DNA of 5,721 nucleotides from an uncultured Spirochaetales bacterium (GCA_945947045.1 CAMEXG010000129.1:1-5721); one strand, 5' to 3'; shown: positions 1 through 5,721, numbered from the stretch's first letter. Translations and numbers: made by a program. The notes: generated from the letters alone by a model not told the origin.

Positions 1-49
1 GGTGCCTTTTGAGGATTTTCACCCCGGACCTGTGACATGACTGTCATAC

Positions 50-82
50 AAAAAATTCAGCCTGATAAACTTCAGGCTGAAT
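50..82 (-). terminator. Rho-independent terminator ending the transporter operon
   Basis: A perfect 11-bp inverted repeat (arms 55-65 and 72-82, ATTCAGCCTGA / TCAGGCTGAAT) encloses a 6-base loop. Read on the minus strand, the stem runs directly into a T-run (positions 55-50, six T, the first paired). It lies 41 bases after the stop codon of the last gene. On the plus strand the stem is followed by AATAATATG with no T-run, so it should terminate minus-strand transcription only. The operon end is therefore inside this window. Confidence 0.9.
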
Positions 83-123
83 AATATGATGATATTTATA
101 AATACCAGCTGCCGATAGATTAA

Positions 124-570
124 TCAGTCTCCCAACAATCCAGATGTTTCATCAGTTACAACAGTTTCGTCTGCACCCGAAGGCGTTACAATCTGTACGA
201 TGAACTCCTCCATCCACTGATCCTGGTCCTCACCATTCATTAGGGCTGGAATATTGATCAGGACGTCTTTCATAAACAATGGAATATGAATCTTGACGTC
301 TTTTTCATCTCCCATTGCATCGATATGAATCGTGTGGCCCTGGGCAATTACAGTAAAGACATCTCTATCTCTCTTTGCCAGTTCAACGCTATCCTGCTTG
401 TCTACGGAGACTGAGACAAACTGGTAGGCTTTATATGGCCCCCAATCCTTGTTGTCGAAGTAAATCTTATGCTGCTTTCCGACAACAAACATCACCACAG
501 CCAACAATACTACAAGAAGGATGGCTATGATTCTGATACAAAGACTCTTTGAGAACTTAATCTTTTTCAT
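124..570 (-). CDS. Small single-span membrane protein, probable accessory component of the ABC transporter (DUF6672-like)
   Basis: The 148-residue protein has a short Lys-rich N-terminus (MKKIKFSK), one strongly hydrophobic segment at about residues 11-30 (IIAILLVVLLAVVMFVV), and a soluble domain of about 118 residues. By the positive-inside rule this domain should face the periplasm. It is rich in alternating hydrophobic residues (FVSVSVD, VKIHIPLF, VLINIPAL, EEFIVQIV), suggesting beta structure, and ends in an acidic tail (DETVVTDETSGLLGD). There is no lipobox, enzyme motif or cysteine pair. The ATG at 570 is preferred to the in-frame GTG one codon upstream (573) because an AAGGAGG site at 578-584 sits 7 bases before the ATG but only 4 before the GTG. 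The start overlaps the permease stop (TGATG), so translation is probably coupled. From memory, uncharacterised proteins of this size (DUF6672 family) accompany DUF3798 transporters in spirochaetes and clostridia; this was not checked. No function is known, and a transporter subunit or assembly factor is inferred from the linkage. Confidence 0.85.
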   Translation of the reverse strand: MKKIKFSKSLCIRIIAILLVVLLAVVMFVVGKQHKIYFDNKDWGPYKAYQFVSVSVDKQDSVELAKRDRDVFTVIAQGHTIHIDAMGDEKDVKIHIPLFMKDVLINIPALMNGEDQDQWMEEFIVQIVTPSGADETVVTDETSGLLGD

Positions 571-1682
571 CACTTCGCCTCCTTCTGAGCCTCAGCAAGC
601 ATTTCTCCCTTCTCCTTGCTTTCCCTTTTCTTTCTCATCTCATACATGACAAGAGCAAGAGTGATTACGCCATAGGAGACGAAGACTCTGAAATACTCGC
701 CAAGCTGTGCTTCTCCGATAAGGTTCTTCCCTGCGTATGGTGCGACATAGAACATAAGATGGAAAAGAATGACACCCAAGAATACGTTTCTGATATTGGC
801 TTTGTCAACGGAAGCGCCACCAACCAGAAGTGCCGCCGCACTGAACATACCGATCTGGTTATGGCTGTTATAAGTGTTGAGAGTACCCATATTCTGAAGG
901 TAGATGATCATTCCATATCCAGCGAGTACTGTGCTGATGATAATAGAGATGATTCTTGTCTCTTCTACTTTGATGCCGGCTTCTCTTGCAACTTCCATAT
1001 CCTGCCCTACAGCCCTCATATCCTGTCCAAGCTTCGTCTTCTTGAACCAAAGAATAAATACGCAGAGAAGCGCAATAAGAAGGAATGTAGCGAGAGGAAT
1101 ACTTACACCTGCAATCTTAAGGGGAATAAGGTTATCGAGGCACTTTCTGATACCGATAAGGTTTACAGTGTTTCTGATACCATAACCACGTGGAAGTAGG
1201 ATCTCACTCTTGATAGGGATGACAGATCCCATCATGAAGAGTACCACAAGCTGATAGATACCATTTACAAAGAATCCGATGATATAAGATGTAACCATCT
1301 CTCTTCCTTTTGCAAGGTTGAGAATCTTACCACACCACCAACCAAGGAGAATAGAGATAGGTGTGCTGATAATGGCAGCAAGAACCATTCCAGGGATGCC
1401 TACAATACCCCACTCTGTAATGAATATAAGACCAATCTGACCTGCCATGGCACCAAGAGTCATACCGAAGTTAAGACCCATACCTGCCATAATAGGAATC
1501 AAAAGTGATATGACAAGGAAGCTGTTTCTGCTGAGTCTCGTCATCATTTCATTCATTATTGCTGTTCCGGAGAAGCCGGAAAAAACAATACCGATTCCGC
1601 CTATCACAATGAACATGATAGGAACCATATTATTAAGAAGGAATGTACCTGCTTTCTTTCCTGACAATAGACTTCCCTTCAT
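570..1682 (-). CDS. ABC transporter permease 2 (BPD_transp_2, ribose/branched-chain type)
   Basis: This 370-residue polytopic inner-membrane protein is one of two different permeases that should form the transport channel. Hydrophobic segments are seen near residues 15-36, 55-85, 92-117, 131-153, 195-213, 243-262, 279-290, 297-316 and 331-348. The family's cytoplasmic coupling region is at about 215-243 (KTKLGQDMRAVGQ, then AREAGIKVEETR), which in relatives contacts the ATPase. GLNFG (69-73) and LVGGASVDKA (286-295) recur almost unchanged in permease 1, so the two are paralogues. The last 22 residues (349-370) form a highly charged Lys/Glu tail that permease 1 lacks. The ATG at 1682 is supported by GGAGG at 1690-1694, 7 bases upstream. 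It overlaps the permease 1 stop by one base (TAATG). Length is close to other members of the class. Family assignment is firm; substrate is unknown. Confidence 0.93.
   Translation of the reverse strand: MKGSLLSGKKAGTFLLNNMVPIMFIVIGGIGIVFSGFSGTAIMNEMMTRLSRNSFLVISLLIPIMAGMGLNFGMTLGAMAGQIGLIFITEWGIVGIPGMVLAAIISTPISILLGWWCGKILNLAKGREMVTSYIIGFFVNGIYQLVVLFMMGSVIPIKSEILLPRGYGIRNTVNLIGIRKCLDNLIPLKIAGVSIPLATFLLIALLCVFILWFKKTKLGQDMRAVGQDMEVAREAGIKVEETRIISIIISTVLAGYGMIIYLQNMGTLNTYNSHNQIGMFSAAALLVGGASVDKANIRNVFLGVILFHLMFYVAPYAGKNLIGEAQLGEYFRVFVSYGVITLALVMYEMRKKRESKEKGEMLAEAQKEAK
578..584 (-). promoter_or_regulatory. Ribosome binding site of the small membrane protein gene
   Basis: AAGGAGG on the minus strand is a 7-base match to the anti-Shine-Dalgarno. 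It lies inside the last codons of permease 2, encoding part of its Lys-Glu-Ala-Lys end. Its spacing is 7 bases to the ATG at 570 and 4 to the GTG at 573, which decides the start in favour of the ATG. Confidence 0.8.
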
Positions 1683-2749
1683 TATTTTGCCTCCGACTTT
1701 CTTGTAAGAGCGTAAAGGATCATACCATTGGATGCGATGATTCTTATTACTTCACTCATATCTGTATGGATCAATGAGTTCATGACAGATGGTGTCATGG
1801 TTACAATTCCCTGGAAAAGAAGTGTTCCGATGATTACATTAGGAATACTTGCTTTGTTGACGCTGGCACCACCGATCAAAATAGCGGAGACGGCAGGGAG
1901 AGCCATATAGAATGGCCCCATATAAAGCTGAATAAATCCGAAAGCCTGTTGATAGGCCAAGATTCCGATTCCTCCCAATACAGTACTCATGATGACTGAG
2001 AGTGTTCTTGTCCTGTCTACGTTGATACCGGAAGCCTTTGCAAAGGTAGGGTTTGAACCGACAGCTGTCATAGCCGTTCCTGTCTTTGTATGCAAAAACG
2101 CCCACATCAAGAATGCAAAGAAAGCAAAGAACAATAATGCTCCCGTAGGGATCTCCAAGTTGCCGATCTTAATCTTTAAGAAATCGGAGAGGATGTGGAG
2201 ATAATAGCCTTCCGTACTTATTGTCGTCCTCAATCCAGTCCCCTTATATCCCCAAACCATCTGAGGATTGGAGTATGGAAGGAGAAGCCACATGATACAC
2301 ATGAAAGATACCGCTGCGTATCCTACATATGTAGCGATCATCATTTCTCCACCCTTTACTTTATTCAACAATACGCCATAAGCCCAACCGAAAAGAGTGC
2401 CGAAGAATATTGTGATAAGGATGGCTACAAGGAAGGATACACCGCCTGTAAATCCAAACTGCATAGATAAAGTACCACCAAGGAGACCGGATATGATACC
2501 AAGGGGGAGGCCGAAGTTAAGACCACAACCACTATGAATCATAGGAACCATAGCAAGGACCATGATCGAGTTCATACCGAATCTCATCAATACGTCCGAG
2601 ATACTTGTCAGTATGCTTATTCCTCCAAGAGGAGCCACAAGAAACAACAATAAGAGGAATCCTGCAATGATTAAGCGTGGCCATCCGAAGGAGTCGATGA
2701 AACCCTTGATCTTTTCCTTTACAGAACTTTGAGCTATTTCTTTCTTCAT
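1682..2749 (-). CDS. ABC transporter permease 1 (BPD_transp_2, ribose/branched-chain type)
   Basis: This 355-residue polytopic inner-membrane permease is the probable heterodimer partner of the following gene. After an amphipathic charged N-terminus (1-24), hydrophobic segments appear near 25-45, 57-95, 103-128, 136-158, 202-219, 249-270, 280-295, 303-319 and 332-348. The coupling region (about 221-248) carries TKTGTAMTAVGSN and AKASGINVDRTR, typical of permeases served by RbsA-like ATPases. GCGLNFG (74-80) occupies the place where sugar permeases such as RbsC have GGIDLSVG, hinting at a different ligand class. LIGGASVNKASIPNV (291-305) matches the paralogue. The ATG at 2749 overlaps the ATPase stop in an ATGA junction. 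An AAGGAG at 2758-2763, 8 bases upstream, lies within the end of the ATPase gene. Family assignment is firm; substrate is not determinable. Confidence 0.93.
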   Translation of the reverse strand: MKKEIAQSSVKEKIKGFIDSFGWPRLIIAGFLLLLFLVAPLGGISILTSISDVLMRFGMNSIMVLAMVPMIHSGCGLNFGLPLGIISGLLGGTLSMQFGFTGGVSFLVAILITIFFGTLFGWAYGVLLNKVKGGEMMIATYVGYAAVSFMCIMWLLLPYSNPQMVWGYKGTGLRTTISTEGYYLHILSDFLKIKIGNLEIPTGALLFFAFFAFLMWAFLHTKTGTAMTAVGSNPTFAKASGINVDRTRTLSVIMSTVLGGIGILAYQQAFGFIQLYMGPFYMALPAVSAILIGGASVNKASIPNVIIGTLLFQGIVTMTPSVMNSLIHTDMSEVIRIIASNGMILYALTRKSEAK

Positions 2750-4362
2750 TTTTCCGTCTCCTTCTTTAATGCCTTTCCTGCACTGATCATCAAAGCACCG
2801 AACTCTTCGCTGGAAGAAGAAGCAGGAAGTATGCCTTCAACCTTTCCGTCTGTAATGATTGCGATTCTATCGCAGATGCTTCTAAGCTCTTCAAGCTCAG
2901 AGGAAACCATGACGATTGTAGTTCCGCTCTCTTTATTCGCCTTCTTCAGTGCATCCAAGACCAAAGCCTTCGCCCCTACATCGATACCTCTTGTAGGCTC
3001 AGAAACGAAGAGCAGCTTAGGCTCCAATGCAAATGCCTTTGCCAGACACACCTTCTGCTGATTTCCGCCGCTGAGGGCCTTTGCCTTCTGTTTTGATGAA
3101 GTGCACTTTATTTGGAGCTCGTTAATGTACTTATTCGTAGCGTCTTCGATGGCCTTCTGGTCACGCCACTTTATTATTCCTCCCAGAATAGGCTTGAGAT
3201 ACTTGTTCTGAGCCTGCATAGCAGTGAATGTAACGTTCCATTCCAAGCTTTCGTCCAAAAGCAGTCCTACACCACGCCTGTCTTCACTGACGAACGCCAG
3301 ACCATTCTTTATACACCAGTCAGGGTTATTCAGTTTTACTTCTTTATCTTCGAAAGTTACTTTACCACCAGCTGGATACAGTCCCATGATACCGTTGGGA
3401 ATACCAAGCTTACCCTGTCCGGCCAAGCCTCCGATTCCAAGGATTTCACCTTTTTTTACACTGATGGAGAAGTCTCTGACAATCTCTCCAGGCATATTTA
3501 CCCAGAGGTGCTCGATCTTCATTACGTCCGGGCGTGTTTCAATATCTCTACTCTCTTTTTCACCCTCTCCACCTTTTACTTCTCTACCTACCATCGCCTT
3601 GGTGATTTCAGGGATACTTGTCTTGCTTTTTTCCAAGTCGGAGACTATGACTCCGTCCCTCATTACAAGAATCTTGTCACAGACATCCATTATTTCATGG
3701 AGGCGGTGTGTGATGAAGATAATGGAAATACCACCACTAGCAAGCTTCTTCATTGTCATGAGAAGTGTTTCCGCTTCACTCTCTGTCAAAACAGCCGTAG
3801 GCTCGTCAAGAATCAAAAGCTTCATTCCTACTCTCGACAGCTCACGGGAGATTTCAGTGAACTCCTTGTGGCCTACAGGCATTTGAGATACAAGCATACC
3901 TTTATCGAGATCAACACCAAGTTTATTAATGGCATCGACTGCCTTTTTCTCCATAGTCTTGCGGTCTATAGTGTCCAAACGGTCTCCGAAGATATCGCTT
4001 AATACACTAGTTTTTTTTCTATCTTCACGGTTGAGAACAATATTCTCTGTTGTAGAGAAATCAGGAAGAAGAGAAAACTCCTGATGTACCATGCCGATTC
4101 CAGCATCCAAAGCATCGAAAGGAGAAGAAAACTTCGCCTCCTTTCCATCAATGAAGAAAGAACCGCCATACCCTCCGGTTTCAGATATTTCATTCATTCC
4201 GAAGAGAATCTTCATCAAAGTACTCTTTCCGGCACCATTTTCTCCAACAAGGCCCAGAATTTCTCCCTTCTCCATTGAGAAGTTGATATCTTTTAGGACC
4301 TGGTTGCCAAAGAAGTCTTTACTGATGTTTTTTACTTCCAATACAGGGGTCATATTATCCAT
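2746..4362 (-). CDS. ABC transporter ATP-binding protein, two fused nucleotide-binding domains (RbsA/MglA-like)
   Basis: This 538-residue cytoplasmic ATPase energises the two permeases and has the usual length for RbsA-type double-domain proteins. Domain 1 (about 5-260) has Walker A GENGAGKST (40-48), Q-loop Gln94, Walker B LLILDEPTA (182-190) and the switch histidine in ITHR (His219). Its signature is degenerate (MPVGHKEF, 161-168, in place of LSGGQ). Domain 2 (about 280-525) is the reverse: an intact signature LSGGNQQK (430-437), but Walker A is GLAGQGKL (312-319, Leu for Ser/Thr), and Walker B is LLFVSEPTRGID (450-461) with Ser454 replacing the aspartate; the switch His is Ser (VSSEL). Domain 1 also has a Gly-rich stretch (SETGGYGGS, 60-68). 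The start is placed at ATG 4362, preceded by AGAAAGGTGA (4365-4374); an in-frame ATG at 4353 would give 535 residues. The frame stays open further upstream to 4899, but that stretch is antisense-register readthrough of the receptor gene. The stop overlaps permease 1 (ATGA). Confidence 0.94.
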   Translation of the reverse strand: MDNMTPVLEVKNISKDFFGNQVLKDINFSMEKGEILGLVGENGAGKSTLMKILFGMNEISETGGYGGSFFIDGKEAKFSSPFDALDAGIGMVHQEFSLLPDFSTTENIVLNREDRKKTSVLSDIFGDRLDTIDRKTMEKKAVDAINKLGVDLDKGMLVSQMPVGHKEFTEISRELSRVGMKLLILDEPTAVLTESEAETLLMTMKKLASGGISIIFITHRLHEIMDVCDKILVMRDGVIVSDLEKSKTSIPEITKAMVGREVKGGEGEKESRDIETRPDVMKIEHLWVNMPGEIVRDFSISVKKGEILGIGGLAGQGKLGIPNGIMGLYPAGGKVTFEDKEVKLNNPDWCIKNGLAFVSEDRRGVGLLLDESLEWNVTFTAMQAQNKYLKPILGGIIKWRDQKAIEDATNKYINELQIKCTSSKQKAKALSGGNQQKVCLAKAFALEPKLLFVSEPTRGIDVGAKALVLDALKKANKESGTTIVMVSSELEELRSICDRIAIITDGKVEGILPASSSSEEFGALMISAGKALKKETEK

Positions 4363-4364
4363 AC

Positions 4365-4374
4365 TCACCTTTCT
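4365..4374 (-). promoter_or_regulatory. Ribosome binding site of the ATPase gene
   Basis: Minus-strand AGAAAGGTGA combines two partial matches to the anti-Shine-Dalgarno (AGAAAGG and GGTGA). The GG core is 5 bases from the ATG at 4362 and 14 bases from the alternative ATG at 4353, which favours the longer protein. It begins 5 bases after the second intercistronic hairpin and so appears unpaired. Confidence 0.65.
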
Positions 4375-4379
4375 ATTCC

Positions 4380-4420
4380 TTTTGAAGATTGGGCCCGTTT
4401 TCCGAGCCCAAATTTCAAAA
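4380..4420 (-). promoter_or_regulatory. Second intercistronic hairpin, between the receptor and ATPase genes
   Basis: On the minus strand an inner 9-bp stem (TTGGGCTCG / CGGGCCCAA, positions 4411-4403 and 4397-4389, one G-T pair) closes a GAAAA loop. Beyond a 2x2 internal loop, TTTTGAA (4420-4414) pairs with TTCAAAA (4386-4380) to give a further 7 bp. No T-run follows it, so it is not a terminator by itself. It is more likely an mRNA-stabilising or processing element, or an antiterminator partner, because it absorbs the T-run that follows the first hairpin. Confidence 0.6.
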
Positions 4421-4438
4421 GCCGGAGTTTCCTCCGGC
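4421..4438 (-). promoter_or_regulatory. First intercistronic hairpin with GAAA tetraloop, possible attenuator
   Basis: A perfect 7-bp, mostly G-C stem (GCCGGAG / CTCCGGC) with a GAAA loop on the minus strand (a GNRA tetraloop) begins 9 bases after the receptor stop codon. It is followed by TTTTGAAATTT, a weak, interrupted T-run. This arrangement suits partial termination or 3'-end protection of receptor mRNA while allowing readthrough into the ATPase gene. Full termination is unlikely given the short T-run and the linked genes downstream. Confidence 0.65.
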
Positions 4439-4447
4439 ATGAGAAAA

Positions 4448-5665
4448 CTACTTGATTGTGAAGTACTTCTCTGGAACTTCAACGTCAGCGTTGCCCATGA
4501 AGCCCTTTCCTCCCATGATATATGTATCCTGGTAGATAAGAACTGCATTCTTGCTTCTGACACCTGTTGTTGCATCTGTGTAGAAGGAACCATTCCACTT
4601 AGCGCCTGGAGTATACTTGTTGTATGCCTTCCAAAGGTCGGAGAGCTTAGTTGGCTCGCTTTCACCCTTGATACAGTTGATAGCGTGCTGTCCGAGAGCT
4701 GCAGACTGTGTATAACCATAGCTGAATGCCCATGTACCGAATCTGTTGGCACCGCCCTTCTCGACGATTGCAGACTCAACCTTCTTGAGGATAGCTGAGA
4801 AGTCTCCAGCTTCAGCAGATAGATCGATTCCAAGAGCTCCAGGATATCCCATGAGTGGGGATGGGAGGTCAGCTTCGATGAAGTATCCGCCATAAGCAAG
4901 AAGCTGCTTCAAGAGAGGCTCTGTATGAGCATCGTTTGTACAGAAGAATGCTGCGTTTTTGCCATACTGGTCAATCCAAGCAGGAACCTTCTCAAGAATG
5001 TACTGCTGAGCACCAGCAACACCGACGTCACTTGTCGGGTCCGGAGCAGTCTCGAGGACAAACTTCATTCCTAATTCTTCACAAGCTGCTTTCATAATTG
5101 CAACACGGCGGCTCATTGTCTCATAGGACATGTGGCGAGGGAATGAGATGTGGACGAATGTATCACATCCAAGTTCGTGGGCTGTTCTGATGATAAGGTA
5201 TCCACGAGCGACGAAGTCGTTGTTACATACCAGGTCTGCTGTGCTGCTGATTACAGGGATATCTTCGTGTGATTCACCTGCGAAGCAGAGGATGTCAGGT
5301 CTCTTTTCCTTTACCTGTCTGAAAGCTTCTGTTGTTCCAGGAACAGCCTGGTTGACGACGATAGCCTTCATCTTCGGGTCATCTGCAAGACCGACGATGA
5401 CAGCGATTGTGGTTTCCTGCTCATCCATGAAGTTATCAGGATAAGTTACATGCTGGATAATACCACCATCCTTAACTGCACCATACTCAGCGATGAGAGC
5501 TTCAGCACCTCTAAGGTCATCTTCACTCTGTGAAACTGTACCAGTAACGATACCTACATGAAAATCGTTTGGATCTGCAGCAGCCTGCTCTTCCTGTGCT
5601 CCGTTAGCAAAGACAAAAGAAACAGCAAGGAGTGCAACAAGAACGCATGCGAATAATTTTTTCAT
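4448..5665 (-). CDS. DUF3798-type periplasmic substrate-binding protein of the ABC transporter
   Basis: This 405-residue secreted receptor should capture the transported ligand and hand it to the permeases. A classical signal peptide (MKK, then a hydrophobic core to about residue 20) is probably cut after VFA, leaving NGAQEEQAAA. No cysteine follows the core, so it looks like a soluble periplasmic protein and not a lipoprotein. The mature part starts like a type I periplasmic-binding fold: strand FHVGIVTGTVSQSEDD (35-50), helix LRGAEALIAEYG, then KAIVVNQAVPG (100-110), DILCFAGE (124-131), TFVHISFPRHMS (169-180), AAFFCTNDAHTEPLLKQL (238-255) and LGIDLS (278-283). I recognise this pattern as DUF3798, whose ligand is unknown. 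A C-terminal region (about 345-405) rich in Tyr, Trp and Gly closes the protein. The start is supported by TAGGAG (5675-5680) 9 bases upstream. First gene of the operon; the hairpins after it fit a receptor made in excess. It could be called BMP-like or sugar-binding by automated tools. Confidence 0.9.
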   Translation of the reverse strand: MKKLFACVLVALLAVSFVFANGAQEEQAAADPNDFHVGIVTGTVSQSEDDLRGAEALIAEYGAVKDGGIIQHVTYPDNFMDEQETTIAVIVGLADDPKMKAIVVNQAVPGTTEAFRQVKEKRPDILCFAGESHEDIPVISSTADLVCNNDFVARGYLIIRTAHELGCDTFVHISFPRHMSYETMSRRVAIMKAACEELGMKFVLETAPDPTSDVGVAGAQQYILEKVPAWIDQYGKNAAFFCTNDAHTEPLLKQLLAYGGYFIEADLPSPLMGYPGALGIDLSAEAGDFSAILKKVESAIVEKGGANRFGTWAFSYGYTQSAALGQHAINCIKGESEPTKLSDLWKAYNKYTPGAKWNGSFYTDATTGVRSKNAVLIYQDTYIMGGKGFMGNADVEVPEKYFTIK

Positions 5666-5674
5666 ATTATGCTA

Positions 5675-5680
5675 CTCCTA
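5675..5680 (-). promoter_or_regulatory. Ribosome binding site of the receptor gene, in an AT-rich leader
   Basis: TAGGAG on the minus strand lies 9 bases before the ATG at 5665. The rest of the leader visible to the window edge (5681-5721) is AT-rich, with -10-like hexamers such as TATTAT, but no convincing -35 partner is present. I therefore call only the ribosome binding site and not a promoter. Confidence 0.75.
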
Positions 5681-5721
5681 TTTTAATATGGGAGGATAAT
5701 AAAATAATTACTTTTACTTTT

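Noticed and set aside
2..40. Possible C-terminal end of a convergent plus-strand gene (reads VPFEDFHPGPVT then TGA)
   Set aside because: Only 12 codons are visible and other frames are also open over this length, so it cannot be distinguished from chance. No T-run follows the hairpin on the plus strand.
1..47. Possible start of a further minus-strand gene (MTVMSQVRGENPQKA)
   Set aside because: It begins inside the terminator's downstream edge, lacks any ribosome binding site, and only 15 codons are visible.
3224..3886. Plus-strand open frame of 220 codons inside the ATPase
   Set aside because: Ser/Pro-rich antisense translation overlapping another antisense frame; no support as a gene.
3112..4002. 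Long plus-strand open frame of 296 codons opposite the ATPase
   Set aside because: It is antisense to a clearly conserved ABC ATPase, has Cys/His/Tyr-rich composition, and shows no recognisable domain. It is a shadow of the real gene.
4091..4798. Plus-strand open frame of 235 codons spanning the ATPase/receptor junction
   Set aside because: It crosses two real genes and the hairpin region on the opposite strand. No domain is recognisable.
4363..4899. In-frame upstream extension of the ATPase reading frame (717 codons in total)
   Set aside because: The extension runs through the receptor gene in another frame and reads as Ser-rich, non-homologous protein. ABC homology begins right after the ATG at 4362, which has its own ribosome binding site.
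5645..5665. LFAC near the receptor N-terminus as a lipobox
   Set aside because: The cysteine is residue 7, before the hydrophobic core, so there is no signal sequence ahead of it to be cleaved.
5675..5694. Pairing of CTCC in the leader with GGAG of the receptor ribosome binding site, as a riboswitch-like switch
   Set aside because: Only 4 base pairs across a 12-base AT-rich loop, and the leader is cut by the window edge; too weak to call.
1..5721. CRISPR arrays, insertion sequences, tRNA or rRNA genes
   Set aside because: No repeat-spacer pattern, transposase, terminal inverted repeats or structured RNA gene seen on either strand; almost all of the window is transporter coding sequence.

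Overview
The window holds one complete, tightly packed operon, read entirely on the minus strand (right to left). It encodes an ABC-type importer of unknown substrate: a secreted DUF3798-type binding protein, a double-domain ATPase, two paralogous permeases of the ribose/branched-chain (BPD_transp_2) class, and a small single-span membrane protein. Moderate GC content, many Lys/Glu/Ile-rich proteins, strong Shine-Dalgarno sites, and a receptor signal peptide ending VFA-NGAQEE point to a spirochaete, most likely a gut Sphaerochaeta- or Treponema-like bacterium. This assignment is an inference from style; there is no rRNA or marker gene here.

Layout in the direction of transcription. The right edge (5666-5721) is an AT-rich leader with a good ribosome binding site; any promoter lies there or just outside. 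The receptor gene follows (5665-4448), then an 85-base gap (4447-4363) holding two hairpins in tandem. Next come the ATPase (4362-2746), permease 1 (2749-1682), permease 2 (1682-570) and the small membrane protein (570-124). These last four genes are joined by 1- to 4-base stop/start overlaps. After a 41-base spacer, a perfect 11-bp hairpin with a T-run (50-82) ends the operon. The last 49 bases at the left edge carry only a short palindrome and no gene that can be defended.

How the parts should work together. The receptor captures a ligand in the periplasm and delivers it to a channel made of the two different permeases, powered by the two-domain ATPase. Motif inspection suggests the ATPase has only one competent ATP site: Walker A/B of the first domain combined with the signature of the second. 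The small protein has one N-terminal membrane anchor and an outward domain, and is probably an accessory part of the transporter. The hairpins after the receptor gene suggest that receptor mRNA is made or kept in excess over transporter mRNA, as in many binding-protein-dependent systems.

What stands out is that this is a complete dedicated uptake system with no metabolic gene in view, a receptor and an accessory protein from uncharacterised families, and permeases whose signature motif differs from that of sugar permeases. The substrate cannot be read from the sequence.
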